A stretch of 64,000 nt of DNA from an uncultured Erythrobacter sp. (GTDB taxonomy: Bacteria > Pseudomonadota > Alphaproteobacteria > Sphingomonadales > Sphingomonadaceae). The notes beneath the pieces were generated by a model, which had not been told where the DNA came from, did not search any database, and was given only the letters and a program-made list of their open reading frames with translations. How positions within the stretch are numbered: position 1 is the first letter of the stretch; every line of letters begins with the position of its first letter. This document shows, one piece after another, positions 26,811 through 36,147 of the stretch. The stretch covers positions 62,001 through 126,000 of the forward strand of contig CANLPY010000002.1 in NCBI GenBank assembly GCA_947493165.1, given 5' to 3'. A program made the position numbers and the translations under genes.

Positions 26811-27713
26811 TCAGCTCTTCAGCTTCCAACCCGATTTGAGCACGGCGTAAACAATTGCGCCCATAACCATGTTCAGCACGGCGATTCCAGCGGCGGCCCA
26901 CAAAACTGCGCTATCCGGACCAATATCGCTGCGTCCCAAGAACCCATAGCGGAAGCCAGAGATGACATAGAAGAACGGGTTCGCACGGCTGATCGCTTGA
27001 AACAGCGGCGCCAGATTATCGATAACGTAGAACGTGCCGGAAAGCAGCGACAGCGGAGCGATCACGAAATTGCTGATTGCAGCGTTATGGTCAAACTTCT
27101 CCGCCCAGATCGATGTTGCGAGGCCCAAGATGGCAAGCATCACTGCCCCCATTAGGCCGAACCAAATCACCGCCCACCAATGCACTGGCGCAAGGCTGAC
27201 GCCCGGCCACAACAGCATCGCAAGCGAAACCGTCGCGCCCACCGCGACAGCGCGCGTAACCGCCGCCATCACAATACCGCTCATCAACTCACCCGGCGAC
27301 AGAGGCGGCATCAGCAGATCAATGATTGTACCTTGGATCTTGCCTGACAAGAGCGAAAAGGACGAATTTGCAAAGGCATTTTGCATCATGCCCATCACAA
27401 TGAGGCCCGGCGCGACAAAGCTGGCAAAGCCCACGCCAAGCACTTCGCGTCCGCCACGGCCCAACGCGACGGTAAAAATCACCAGAAACAGCAGTGTTGT
27501 GACCGCTGGGGCCCAAACAGTCTGCGTCTGCACCTTGAGAAACCGCCGAACCTCCTTAATATAGAGGCTCCACACGCCAACACGGTTGATCCCGGTTATG
27601 ATCGGGGTTCCACGCGGCGGAAATGGTGCAACAGCAGTCGCACTGATGTTTTCAGATGAGTTGCCCGTTTGGGTCGCCTCAGTAACGGCATTGGATTCTG
27701 CTTGATCGGCCAT
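26811..27713 (-). CDS. ABC-2 type transporter permease (YadH/NodJ-like)
   Basis: The product has 300 residues. After a cytoplasmic N-terminus of about 50 residues comes the ABC-2 membrane domain with six predicted helices: VWAPAVTTLLFLVIFTVALG, FVAPGLIVMGMMQNAFANSS, and a later segment LANPFFYVISGFRYGFLG-like (RANPFFYVISGFRYGFLG), which is the classic signature of polysaccharide/drug ABC-2 permeases. No ATPase gene is adjacent, so its partner is encoded elsewhere. The start ATG at 27713 is chosen because the upstream in-frame TTG would add 43 basic residues that run into the gcrA promoter. It is divergent from gcrA. Confidence 0.88.
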   Translation of the reverse strand: MADQAESNAVTEATQTGNSSENISATAVAPFPPRGTPIITGINRVGVWSLYIKEVRRFLKVQTQTVWAPAVTTLLFLVIFTVALGRGGREVLGVGFASFVAPGLIVMGMMQNAFANSSFSLLSGKIQGTIIDLLMPPLSPGELMSGIVMAAVTRAVAVGATVSLAMLLWPGVSLAPVHWWAVIWFGLMGAVMLAILGLATSIWAEKFDHNAAISNFVIAPLSLLSGTFYVIDNLAPLFQAISRANPFFYVISGFRYGFLGRSDIGPDSAVLWAAAGIAVLNMVMGAIVYAVLKSGWKLKS

Positions 27714-27863
27714 ATCCGGTGCGGTTAGGGCGCTGGGGTACGGCTTGCAAGGGCGCTTTCGAATAGTGCCCTTCGCAATGCCAAAGTGAGGTTTTTCAGA
27801 ACGCGGCGCTTTGCCGACGTTCTTGGCGCGAACAACGCGCAATATTGATGGAATGGAGTTTCA

Positions 27864-28562
27864 ATGGCTTGGACTGACGAGCGCATCGCTACGCTCAAGA
27901 AATTATGGGAAGGCGGGTCAACTGCCAGTCAAATCGCCGAGGAATTGGGCGGGGTCAGTCGCAATGCCGTGATCGGTAAAGCGCACCGGCTTGGGCTGAA
28001 ATCACGTCCTTCACCGGTGAAAGCCAATGAAAAGAAAAAGGCTGCGAAAAAGGCTGCGCCAAAGGTAGCGGTAAAGAAACCGCCCACACAGGCCGCGAAA
28101 CCCGCGGCCAGGGCTACGCCGAATAAGGGCCCTGCAACAGGTGCTGCACCGTCTGCCAGCGGCCCACCGAATGCTGCAGCCAGCGGTATTCCTTCACAAC
28201 CTGTGCCAAATCCCACACCTGATCTACCGAAAATCGTTTCGGTCGGCCCTGGTGGCTTTCTGCGTCAGGGGCCCGGTGACCAACAGCCTCCCATTCCGCC
28301 AGCACCACCGCGCCGCTTGGTCCCAGCCAAGCCGAGCCCGGATATTGCTGACAAGACCAGCTTGCTCGACCTTTCAGAAAAGGTTTGCCGCTGGCCAATG
28401 GGGCATCCGGGCGAGGCGGATTTCCACTTCTGCGGCGAATCCGTGAACCCAGGCTTTCCCTATTGCGTGGAGCATTGCGGACGAGCGTATCAGGCACAAT
28501 TGCCGCGTGGTGCGCGCCGGCCCCCACCACCGCTGCCATTCGGCGGCCCGCGCGTCCGCTAG
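27864..28562 (+). CDS. gcrA: GcrA cell-cycle regulator
   Basis: The product has 232 residues. The N-terminus MAWTDERIATLKKLWEGGST ... SRNAVIGKAHRLGLKSR is the GcrA helix-turn-helix domain that recognises methylated GANTC promoters with sigma-70 in Caulobacter. A long Lys/Ala/Pro-rich linker (about residues 55-150) joins it to a Cys-containing C-terminal domain (VCRWPMGHPGEADFHFCGES, YCVEHCGRAYQ) with paired Cys/His residues. GcrA is a hallmark of alphaproteobacteria. A terminator follows immediately. Confidence 0.96.
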   Translation: MAWTDERIATLKKLWEGGSTASQIAEELGGVSRNAVIGKAHRLGLKSRPSPVKANEKKKAAKKAAPKVAVKKPPTQAAKPAARATPNKGPATGAAPSASGPPNAAASGIPSQPVPNPTPDLPKIVSVGPGGFLRQGPGDQQPPIPPAPPRRLVPAKPSPDIADKTSLLDLSEKVCRWPMGHPGEADFHFCGESVNPGFPYCVEHCGRAYQAQLPRGARRPPPPLPFGGPRVR

Positions 28563-28579
28563 TACGCAATTGAATTCAA

Positions 28580-28614
28580 GAGGCCCGCTGGAAGTGATCC
28601 GGCGGGCCTTTTCC
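28580..28614 (+). terminator. Rho-independent terminator after gcrA
   Basis: AGGCCCGC and GCGGGCCT form an 8-bp stem with a 13-base loop, followed by TTTCC, 18 bp after the gcrA stop. Confidence 0.85.
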
Positions 28615-28648
28615 TTACCTCAAGCGACTTTTCAAACGGAGTTCCACG

Positions 28649-29173
28649 ATGCCTATTTCGCTACATGCAGCCTACGTCCCAAGCGCCTTGCAAATGCTTG
28701 GCACTGGACAGCACTTGATCAACAAAGCGGAAAAATGGTGTGAGGAAAAAGGTTGCGACCATAGTGATGTAATCGGCGCGCGACTGATTGATGATATGCT
28801 GCCCTTCACCTATCAAGTGAAATGTATCGCAGAACACACCCAAGGCTCGATCGAAGGGGTTCGTGCTGGCGTTTATTCGCCTGACCTTAACCCGCCGCCG
28901 ACGTCTTTTGACGATCTGCGCAAAAAGTTGAACGGAGCGAAGGAATTCATCGAAGGATTGGATGAAGCCGAAATGGAAAGCTGGATCGGAAGAGACATGC
29001 GGTTTGAGTTTAAAGATATGGGTATGGATTTCACGGCTGAGGATTTCTTGCTCAGCTTCAGCCAGCCAAACTTCTATTTCCATGCGGCAACCGCCTATGA
29101 CATTCTGCGCATGCTTGGTGTTCAAGTCGGCAAGCGTGACTTCACAGGCGCGGTCCGGATAAAAACGCCGTAA
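28649..29173 (+). CDS. DUF1993 family protein
   Basis: The product has 174 residues. The pattern is SALQMLGTGQHLINKAEKW, followed by RLIDDMLPFTYQVKCIAEHT, then DLRKKLNGAKEFI, and a C-terminal PNFYFHAATAYDILRMLGV. This is the DUF1993 four-helix fold related to DinB-like proteins. No catalytic role is established for the family. The predicted protein is cytoplasmic with no signal peptide. It stands between the gcrA terminator and the DUF481 gene. Confidence 0.85.
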   Translation: MPISLHAAYVPSALQMLGTGQHLINKAEKWCEEKGCDHSDVIGARLIDDMLPFTYQVKCIAEHTQGSIEGVRAGVYSPDLNPPPTSFDDLRKKLNGAKEFIEGLDEAEMESWIGRDMRFEFKDMGMDFTAEDFLLSFSQPNFYFHAATAYDILRMLGVQVGKRDFTGAVRIKTP

Positions 29174-29301
29174 AAGCGAGTGTGCATGCTGGGCTCAAAA
29201 TCACTCCTAAATCAGCGCAATTTACGAATTTTTACGGCCTAAACTTGTGGTGTCTGATAGGTCGGCCGCAACCAACAAACCGTGTAATTGGAACCTATCT
29301 G

Positions 29302-30240
29302 ATGACTTTGTCGAAGCCCTTGGTCGCCGCCGCGCTGGCCGGATCAGCACTAACCTTTCCCAGCGCCGCTCATGCAGAAATTCCCGCATCCGTGCGCGCG
29401 ATGATCGAAAAGGCTGAGGAAAACGACGATGTTGAGGCGATGCAGGTTTTGATCGACCTCGCGGACGAAACCTTTCCGGGCAATGCCGAGGAACTGAACG
29501 CTATCATGGCAACCTTTAGAGAGCGCGTAGCGATCAAAACCGCCGCTGAGCAGCTGGCTGAGGAGAAGGCGGAGAAAGAGGCCATCCGCAACGCGGGCAT
29601 CTTGCAGAACTGGTCTGGCAAAGGCGAATTTGGCGCGTTTCGCTCCACCGGCAATTCGTCCAACACTGGGGTCACCGCTGGTATTCAGCTGGGCCGCCAA
29701 GAATTGGGCTGGCAGCAGAATTTCAAATTCCTCGCCGATTTCCAGCGCAGCAATGGCGTGACCACGCGCGAGCAGTTCCTCGCCGCCTATCAGGCCGATG
29801 TCGACATCAGCGACCGCCTGTTTGCTTATGGCCTTGGCCAATGGGAGCGCGACCGGTTCCAGGGCTTTTCCGCGCGCGTCTCCGCCTCGGGCGGCCTCGG
29901 CTACCGCGTGCTAACGGAGAACCCGACGCTCACTGTGCAGGCCGGCCCCGCCTACCGCGTCACGCGCAACACCACGGGCGAAGTCTCACGCAATATCGCC
30001 GGGCTCGCGGCGCTCGATTTCGATTGGGAGATCGCAGAATCCCTGAAACTCACTCAAGATTCGAGCGCCTTCATCCAATCCGGCAACAGCACCTACACCA
30101 GCACCACCGGCCTGCAGGCATCGCTCAGCGACAATCTGTCAGCGCGCATTTCCTACGCCGTGGAGCACGACACCAACCCGCCACTGGGCGCGGTGCAAAC
30201 CGACACGCTGAGCCGGATCACGCTGATTTACGACTTTTGA
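29302..30240 (+). CDS. DUF481 (YdiY-like) outer-membrane protein
   Basis: The product has 312 residues. The start ATG at 29302 has GGAA 8 bases upstream and opens a signal peptide (MTLSKPLVAAALAGSALTF ... AAHAEI). An acidic helical segment (about residues 25-95) precedes a DUF481 beta-barrel-like domain, GILQNWSGKGEFGAFRSTGN onward, with alternating strands ending SRITLIYDF. It is probably an outer-membrane protein related to salt-induced YdiY; its function is unknown. It has no operon partner. Confidence 0.85.
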   Translation: MTLSKPLVAAALAGSALTFPSAAHAEIPASVRAMIEKAEENDDVEAMQVLIDLADETFPGNAEELNAIMATFRERVAIKTAAEQLAEEKAEKEAIRNAGILQNWSGKGEFGAFRSTGNSSNTGVTAGIQLGRQELGWQQNFKFLADFQRSNGVTTREQFLAAYQADVDISDRLFAYGLGQWERDRFQGFSARVSASGGLGYRVLTENPTLTVQAGPAYRVTRNTTGEVSRNIAGLAALDFDWEIAESLKLTQDSSAFIQSGNSTYTSTTGLQASLSDNLSARISYAVEHDTNPPLGAVQTDTLSRITLIYDF

Positions 30241-30369
30241 GGCGGTAGGCGCGGGACGTCCGCTAGCGACCCCAATCTCAGCCAAGAAACGCAAGCATCG
30301 CGTTCGACAAAAGCGGACGTGCGTTGAGCCGTCTGCTTATGTCGCAAATTGGGAGTGGAGAGCGGACAT
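30241..30369. other. Intergenic segment with remnant-like sequence
   Basis: There is no coding signal. It contains the strings AAAAGCGGACGTGCGTT and GGAGAGCGGACATTTA, two copies of an AGCGGAC(A/G)T core. They look like the edge of a dispersed intergenic repeat, though no second full copy is seen in this window. Confidence 0.3.
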
Positions 30370-31200
30370 TTAGACTCCTGATTCTTTTACTGTCGATGTC
30401 TCTATGTCAATTGGGCACTCAATGAGGTCAGCGGAAAAAGCAGACTGATCAGCTTTTATGTCCCTATGTTTCCATTCAGGAGGAATAGAGAGAGGAACGT
30501 CTTTTCCAGTTATTGGATGCTTTGCGATTGGAAGCCAAACGGTACGGACCTCCTGCTCGTAGCTGTATGATGTTGCTTTTTGGAAAAAATCCTGCGGATG
30601 AAAGGCCATCGGGTTGAAATCATCGATGTTTGCTTCATCCACCAATCGATCCTTTCGCTCGTCATCGTAGTTAATCCGATAGTTCACATCGAGGATTTCC
30701 AGCGTGTTGAGAATTTGTTCTCTTTCTTCTGGAGCGGCACGGTCCTGAACGGCACGTCGAATGATTGGTGTCAGTTTTTCTCGAACCGACGACACAAACC
30801 TCGCCGGATTGGCAACGCAAAAATATGAGTCGCCTTTACCCCGAGCGGTTGAGGCAATCTCGCCCAAGTTCTCTACGGCGCTATAACAATAAACGAATGC
30901 ATTGAAATTCGGATATGAAGCGAGGATCGGACACCCCTTATTCTCGATTGACCAACCATTGATCATTTCAATCCCATCAAACGGCGAAAATATCTTATTG
31001 AAGTTCTCCTGACTAAGGTGCTGACCACACCAAACTACTTTTCCTAAACCTTCTTCTCCATCTGCTCGTTCGGCATCCTCGATCTGCCTGTAATAATTGA
31101 TAGTACCGATTCGCACTTTACCTTTTCGAAGGGCCGCCGTGCGGTGCTTTTCCCCAAGAGATTTGATCAAATACATCACCTCAACGTACTCAACGTGCAT
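30370..31200 (-). CDS. Hypothetical accessory protein, AT-rich gene
   Basis: The product has 276 residues and is not assigned to a named family. Near the N-terminus it carries KVRIGTINYYRQIEDAERAD followed by GEEG. This R-I-G-T-x-x-Y-Y-R-x-x-E-x-x-x-R-x-D-x-x-E-G pattern recurs in unassigned accessory proteins of many bacteria. Further on come FNAFVYCYSAVEN and EQEVRTVWLPIAK. There is no signal peptide or membrane segment. The gene is clearly AT-richer than its neighbours (for example 23 G+C in the 60 bases from 30961) and is flanked by non-coding, remnant-like DNA on both sides, which suggests recent transfer. A defence or stress role is possible but unsupported. Confidence 0.7.
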   Translation of the reverse strand: MHVEYVEVMYLIKSLGEKHRTAALRKGKVRIGTINYYRQIEDAERADGEEGLGKVVWCGQHLSQENFNKIFSPFDGIEMINGWSIENKGCPILASYPNFNAFVYCYSAVENLGEIASTARGKGDSYFCVANPARFVSSVREKLTPIIRRAVQDRAAPEEREQILNTLEILDVNYRINYDDERKDRLVDEANIDDFNPMAFHPQDFFQKATSYSYEQEVRTVWLPIAKHPITGKDVPLSIPPEWKHRDIKADQSAFSADLIECPIDIETSTVKESGV

Positions 31201-31470
31201 GTAATTTTCAATTAGGGTCAGGCTTTAGTAATTCAGGTGGTGGTTTTTAGCTGATGAGATCCTGGTTGCGGTCGGTGACTATCACTCCAACTCAGTAGTG
31301 AAGAGCCCAGTCCGCAAGTGGGTCGCCAGCGGCCATCTGGACCGTCCTAGAATATGGTCTACTTTTGCGGGATGCAGCTCAAAAACCGGACTGTCGCAAA
31401 ACCACCCAAAACTACCATCTAGATTGCCACTATCGGATCACAGATGCTCTCAAGTCCGTCTGCATTCCGC

Positions 31471-32148
31471 TTACCGCTTCGCAAACCAGATCACGTGATG
31501 CGCGCCTTTGTTGTTGGGGCGCGAGCGTACGCGGCGTTCTTCTACCTTTAAGCGAGCATCTTGTAGGCGGCGTCTAAAGCCGTGGTCGGGCGCGGCGGAC
31601 CACACAGCTAGCACGCCGTCCGGGGTTAGCGCATCGCGCGCTTTGGCCAGGCCTGTGCGCGAATAGATGCGGTTGTTGTCCGCGCGCACCATTCCGTCGG
31701 GGCCATTGTCGACGTCGAGCAGGATGGCATCGAACTTCTCGCACGTGCCATCATTCGCATCATCGATCAGCGCGGCGACATCGCAAATCTTGAGATCCAG
31801 ACGCGGATCATCCAGCGCATCGCCGGTCAGCTCCGCCATCGGCCCCTTCGCCCATTCGATGATCTTGTCGGAGATTTCAGCGACCATCGCCTCGCCCTTA
31901 TCCCCCATCCGTGCGAGCGCCGCGCGGTAGGTAAAGCCCATGCCGTACCCACCGATCAGGATGCGCGGATTTTCTTTGTCCAGCCGGTCAAACGTAAGCT
32001 CGGCCAGCTGCTCCTCAGAGAAGCGCATGCGTGTGCTCATCAGCTCATTATAGCCCAGCACGATCATGAAATCGCGCCCGTGGCTGTAGAGCTCAAGCAC
32101 TTCCCCATCGGGGATTTCAACGGTGTCGATCAGTTCGCGTTTTAGCAT
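31471..32148 (-). CDS. Spermidine synthase-like methyltransferase-fold protein
   Basis: The product has 225 residues with a Rossmann-type S-adenosylmethionine-binding motif ILIGGYGMGFTYRAAL, an acidic strand-2 end (AMVAEISDKIIEWAKG), the DAILLDVDNGPDG segment typical of spermidine-synthase-like proteins, and RDALTPDGVLAVWSAAPD. It is shorter than true spermidine synthases and lacks their N-terminal beta domain, so polyamine synthesis is doubtful. AGGGG lies upstream of the start. About 270 bp of non-coding DNA separates it from the AT-rich gene downstream. Confidence 0.82.
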   Translation of the reverse strand: MLKRELIDTVEIPDGEVLELYSHGRDFMIVLGYNELMSTRMRFSEEQLAELTFDRLDKENPRILIGGYGMGFTYRAALARMGDKGEAMVAEISDKIIEWAKGPMAELTGDALDDPRLDLKICDVAALIDDANDGTCEKFDAILLDVDNGPDGMVRADNNRIYSRTGLAKARDALTPDGVLAVWSAAPDHGFRRRLQDARLKVEERRVRSRPNNKGAHHVIWFAKR

Positions 32149-32311
32149 CGCTCACCCCTAATGGAATTCTTGAAGCCTAACCACCGTTTCTAGCGCGGTA
32201 GCGGAGCAGCGCTCGCGATGAGCGAGCCGCGAGGCCGATTGGCCGCCCGCATCAATGCGATGCTTAGATCGCGTGAACGAGGAAATCGCAGCACATAGGT
32301 GCTGCGGCAAA

Positions 32312-32347
32312 TAAAAAGGCCGCCTGAGTTTCCCCAAGCGGCCCCTT
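32312..32347 (-). terminator. Rho-independent terminator after pnp
   Basis: On the minus strand GGGGCCGCTTGG-loop-CTCAGGCGGCC is followed by TTTTTATTT, 23 bp after the pnp stop. Confidence 0.88.
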
Positions 32348-32369
32348 TGAATTGGCTGATAGAAAGAGC

Positions 32370-34667
32370 TTAGTCTTTTAGGAAATCGGGCATTGATGCT
32401 GGGCCGTCGTTACCGCCCCCATCATTACCGCCCTTATCGCCGCCACGTGGGCCGCGATCTCCGCCGCGACCACGGCCACCGCCGCCGCCACGTGGACGAC
32501 GATCACCGCCGCCGCCGCGTGGCTTGTTTTCGCGTGGTGGGCGAGTGTCTTCCAGCTCTTCACCGGTTTCCTGGTCAACAACGCGCATCGACAGGCGAAC
32601 CTTGCCGCGATTGTCGATCTCGAGAACCTTGACCTTCACTTCTTGGCCTTCGGAAACAACGTCGGTGACTTTTTCAACGCGCTCGTTCTTCATTTCAGAG
32701 ACGTGGACGAGACCGTCCTTGCCGCCCATGAAGTTCACAAATGCGCCGAAATCAACGATGTTGACGACCTTGCCGTTGTAGATTTTGCCGACTTCGGCTT
32801 CTTCAACGATGCCTTCGATCCATGCCTTCGCAGCTGCAATTTCATCAGCATTGGAGGACGAGATTTTGATCGTGCCTTCATCGTCAATGTCGACCTTTGC
32901 CCCGGTTTCAGCGACGATCTCACGGATGACCTTGCCGCCCGTGCCGATGATGTCGCGGATCTTCGACTTGTCGATCTGCATGGTTTCGATGCGCGGAGCG
33001 TGCTTGGAAACTTCACCGCGTGAAGAACCAAGAGCTTCGGTCATCTTGCCCAGGATGTGCGCACGGCCAGCTTTCGCTTGCTCAAGCGCTTGCGTCATGA
33101 TTTCCTGCGTGATGCCAGCAACCTTGATGTCCATCTGAAGCGACGTGATGCCTTCTTCAGAACCCGCCACCTTAAAGTCCATATCGCCCAGGTGATCTTC
33201 ATCACCCAAGATGTCCGATAGGACGGTGAAATCTTCGCCCTCAAGGATCAGGCCCATCGCAATGCCGGACACTGGACGCTTCAGCGGAACGCCCGCATCC
33301 ATCATCGACAGCGAGCCGCCACAAACGGTCGCCATCGAAGATGAGCCGTTGGACTCGGTGATGTCCGACAAAACGCGGATGGTGTATGGGAAGTCCTCAA
33401 CCGTTGGCAGCACTGGGTGCAGCGCGCGATAGGCAAGCTTACCGTGGCCGGTTTCGCGGCGGCTGGTAAAGCCAAAGCGGCCCACTTCGCCAACCGAATA
33501 CGGCGGGAAGTTATAGTGCAGCATGAAGTTGTTGTATGAGAGGCCTTCCAGCCCATCAATCATCTGCTCCGCGTCTTTGGTGCCCAAAGTCGTAGTACAG
33601 ATCGCCTGCGTCTCACCGCGGGTGAATAGCGCCGAGCCATGCGTACGCGGAAGCAAGCCGACCATCGCCTCAATCGGGCGAACTTCGTCAGTCTTACGGC
33701 CATCAATACGCTGACCATCTTTAAGGATGGCCTTGCGAACGATGTCGCTTTCCAGCTTTTTTACGAGCTTTAAAATGCCCATGTATTGCGCTGGATCGCT
33801 TTCTTCGAGGTCGGCAAAGTGCTCACGCGCCTTTGCGCGAGCAGCGTTGACCGCATCCTGACGGGCGCTTTTCTCGGTCAGCTTGTAAGCCGCTGCCATA
33901 TCGTCGCCGATGGCGCCGCGCAGTTGCTCAAGAGCAGCAGACTTGTCTTCAACCGGGTCGAGTTCCCATGGATCTTTCGCGGCTTGTTCAGCGAGATCGA
34001 TGATCGCACCGATAACCTTGCGGCTTTCCTCATGAGCGAACATCACCGCGCCGAGCATTTGCTCTTCGGTTAGTTCTTTCGCTTCAGATTCAACCATCAT
34101 CACGGCGTCTTGCGTCGCAGCGACCACGAGGTCGAGATTGCCTTCGTCACCTAGAGCGTCCGACACAGTCGGGTTGAGGATGTATTCGCCATCGTTTGAG
34201 TAACCGACGCGTGCTGCGCCGATTGGACCCATGAATGGCAGACCGGAAATGGTCAGAGCAGCCGATGCCGCAATCATCGCGAGAATGTCTGGCTCGGTCT
34301 CACCATCATAGGAAAGGACCTGACAAATCACGTTGATTTCGTTGTAGAACCCTTCAGGGAACAGCGGGCGACACGGACGGTCGATCAGGCGCGAAGTCAG
34401 CGTCTCTTTTTCGGTCGCGCGGCCTTCGCGCTTGAAGAAGCCGCCCGGGATCCGGCCGGCGCTCGAGAATTTTTCTTGATAGTGAACGGTCAGCGGGAAG
34501 AAATCCTGGCCTTCCTTCACGGATTTGGCGGCGGTGACTGCGCACAGCACCACGGTTTCGCCATAAGTGGCCATAACGGCGCCGTCTGCTTGACGGGCGA
34601 TCTGGCCGGTTTCGAGGGTGAGGGTTTTGCCGCCCCACTCCAACGATACAGTTTTCTTGTCGAACAT
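32370..34667 (-). CDS. pnp: Polynucleotide phosphorylase
   Basis: The product has 765 residues and performs 3'-to-5' phosphorolytic RNA decay in the degradosome. It shows two RNase PH domains ([20 protein letters not shown]; second domain from [20 protein letters not shown] with the active-site [12 protein letters not shown]), then KH ([16 protein letters not shown]) and S1 ([18 protein letters not shown]) domains. The C-terminal tail is rich in Arg-Gly-Gly, Asp and Asn and ends MPDFLKD, a form common in sphingomonads and a likely RNA or RNase E contact. It follows rpsO on the same strand, as usual. Confidence 0.98.
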   Translation of the reverse strand: MFDKKTVSLEWGGKTLTLETGQIARQADGAVMATYGETVVLCAVTAAKSVKEGQDFFPLTVHYQEKFSSAGRIPGGFFKREGRATEKETLTSRLIDRPCRPLFPEGFYNEINVICQVLSYDGETEPDILAMIAASAALTISGLPFMGPIGAARVGYSNDGEYILNPTVSDALGDEGNLDLVVAATQDAVMMVESEAKELTEEQMLGAVMFAHEESRKVIGAIIDLAEQAAKDPWELDPVEDKSAALEQLRGAIGDDMAAAYKLTEKSARQDAVNAARAKAREHFADLEESDPAQYMGILKLVKKLESDIVRKAILKDGQRIDGRKTDEVRPIEAMVGLLPRTHGSALFTRGETQAICTTTLGTKDAEQMIDGLEGLSYNNFMLHYNFPPYSVGEVGRFGFTSRRETGHGKLAYRALHPVLPTVEDFPYTIRVLSDITESNGSSSMATVCGGSLSMMDAGVPLKRPVSGIAMGLILEGEDFTVLSDILGDEDHLGDMDFKVAGSEEGITSLQMDIKVAGITQEIMTQALEQAKAGRAHILGKMTEALGSSRGEVSKHAPRIETMQIDKSKIRDIIGTGGKVIREIVAETGAKVDIDDEGTIKISSSNADEIAAAKAWIEGIVEEAEVGKIYNGKVVNIVDFGAFVNFMGGKDGLVHVSEMKNERVEKVTDVVSEGQEVKVKVLEIDNRGKVRLSMRVVDQETGEELEDTRPPRENKPRGGGGDRRPRGGGGGRGRGGDRGPRGGDKGGNDGGGNDGPASMPDFLKD

Positions 34668-34865
34668 TGATTTTCCTTTTGAACCCGCGCGGCCATATTG
34701 CTCGCGAGGGGCCTACTATTTTCCGGGTGTACCGTCCCGGTCCGGCTTGGGGCTGTTATTTCTATGCCCCTGAGGCCGCCAGCCGGATGCCAACAACCCC
34801 ACATTTTCGGTCGCATCGCGGGCACCAAATCAGTGCCCACTTTTCATTGCGATACTCCCAATAGC

Positions 34866-34890
34866 AAAACGGCCCCCGTGAGGGAGCCGT
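34866..34890 (-). terminator. Terminator/attenuator hairpin between rpsO and pnp
   Basis: On the minus strand ACGGCTCCC-TCAC-GGGGGCCGT is followed by TTTTG, shortly after the rpsO stop. It may reduce but not abolish readthrough into pnp. Confidence 0.7.
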
Positions 34891-34901
34891 CCGCAAAATT
34901 C

Positions 34902-35171
34902 TTATTTCCGCAGACCCAACTTTTGGATCAGTGAATTGTACCGCTCAACGTCTTTCTTCTTTAGATAGGCGAGCAGGTTACGGCGCTTGTTGACCATCAT
35001 CAGAAGGCCGCGGCGTGAATGGTTATCTTTGTGATTGCCTTTAAAGTGATCGGTCAGGTTGCGGATACGCTGGGTCAGGATTGCTACCTGCACTTCCGGG
35101 CTCCCGGTGTCGCCTTTACCTTGGGCGTTATCCTTGATGATCTTGGCTTTTTCTTCGGCGGTTACCGACAT
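34902..35171 (-). CDS. rpsO: 30S ribosomal protein S15
   Basis: The product has 89 residues, the standard length for S15. It contains [38 protein letters not shown] and [15 protein letters not shown], the helix set that binds the 16S rRNA three-way junction. It lies 12 bp after truB and before pnp, the classical truB-rpsO-pnp order. Confidence 0.98.
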   Translation of the reverse strand: MSVTAEEKAKIIKDNAQGKGDTGSPEVQVAILTQRIRNLTDHFKGNHKDNHSRRGLLMMVNKRRNLLAYLKKKDVERYNSLIQKLGLRK

Positions 35172-35183
35172 ACTATATCTCTC

Positions 35184-36116
35184 TTACTCAGCGACATCGG
35201 GAAGGTTAAAACCCCGCACGATTTTCGTCGTGCCTCCGATAAGTTCAACGAGCGCTACCGGCACATTGTCCAGCATCGCGCAATAAAGCCCATCGGTTTG
35301 GGGCAGTTCAGACAGGACCCGGCCCTGGCGGACCGCCTGCGCGCTAGTCTGATCGAGAATTAAGGCCGGGATGTCGTCCAGCCCCGCCTCGAGCGGCAGG
35401 AGAAGGTCTTTCAATGGCGCGCCACTACCAATTTCGTTGAGTTTGTCCAGCGAAATCGACTGGTTTTCGGTGAATGGGCCCGCCTTTGTGCGGCGTAGGC
35501 AGGTCACATGTCCGACAGTTCCAAGAGCGCGGGCAATATCGCGTGCGAGAGAACGGATATATGTGCCTTTGGAAACGTGGGCGGTTAGCGTGATTTCTCC
35601 CTCCGAATGCGCACCAGTGATTGTCAGAGAGTGGATAGTGACAGCGCGCGCTTTAAGTTCCACCGTCTCCCCCGCGCGCGCCAAGTCGTAGGCGCGTTTG
35701 CCATCCACCTTGAGCGCAGAATAAGCGGGCGGCACTTGCTCGATCGGACCGGTAAATTGGAGGAGCACTGCTGCGATTTGCTCAGGTGACGGCATGACGT
35801 CGCTGCGCTCAATTACGTCCCCCTCAGTATCGAGCGTATCGGTCTCCGCGCCAAAGAGGATCGTGAAATCGTAAATCTTGCTGGCATCTAGCATACGGCC
35901 CGCGAGCTTAGTCGCCTCACCAAGCGCAATGGGCAGGACGCCTTCCGCTAGCGGATCAAGTGTCCCGCCATGCCCAACCTTGGTCTTTGCATAGCCGCCT
36001 TCGCGTAAATTGCGCTTCACCGCACCCACCGCCTGAGTCGAGCCAAGCCCGCGTGGCTTATCGAGAATCAGCCATCCGTGCGGTGAAGGATGCTTAGGGT
36101 TAGGCCGGGTATTCAT
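35184..36116 (-). CDS. truB: tRNA pseudouridine-55 synthase
   Basis: The product has 310 residues. The catalytic Asp lies in VGHGGTLDPLAEGVLPIALG. The N-terminal HGWLILDKPRGLGSTQAV and the later PPAYSALKVDGKRAYDLAR and SKGTYIRSLARDIA are TruB signatures. It modifies U55 in the tRNA T-arm. In many genomes it follows rbfA; here about 12 kb of unrelated genes separate the two. Confidence 0.97.
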   Translation of the reverse strand: MNTRPNPKHPSPHGWLILDKPRGLGSTQAVGAVKRNLREGGYAKTKVGHGGTLDPLAEGVLPIALGEATKLAGRMLDASKIYDFTILFGAETDTLDTEGDVIERSDVMPSPEQIAAVLLQFTGPIEQVPPAYSALKVDGKRAYDLARAGETVELKARAVTIHSLTITGAHSEGEITLTAHVSKGTYIRSLARDIARALGTVGHVTCLRRTKAGPFTENQSISLDKLNEIGSGAPLKDLLLPLEAGLDDIPALILDQTSAQAVRQGRVLSELPQTDGLYCAMLDNVPVALVELIGGTTKIVRGFNLPDVAE

Positions 36117-36147
36117 GCCGCCCCGCTAGGGGCTTGTGCCCAATCTC

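Noticed and set aside
31201..31470. Possible insertion-sequence remnant
   Set aside because: No inverted repeats, target duplication or transposase-like frame can be seen; it is recorded only as non-coding DNA next to the AT-rich gene.
31471..32148. True spermidine synthase (speE)
   Set aside because: The protein is only 225 residues and lacks the N-terminal beta domain, so only the methyltransferase-like fold is claimed.
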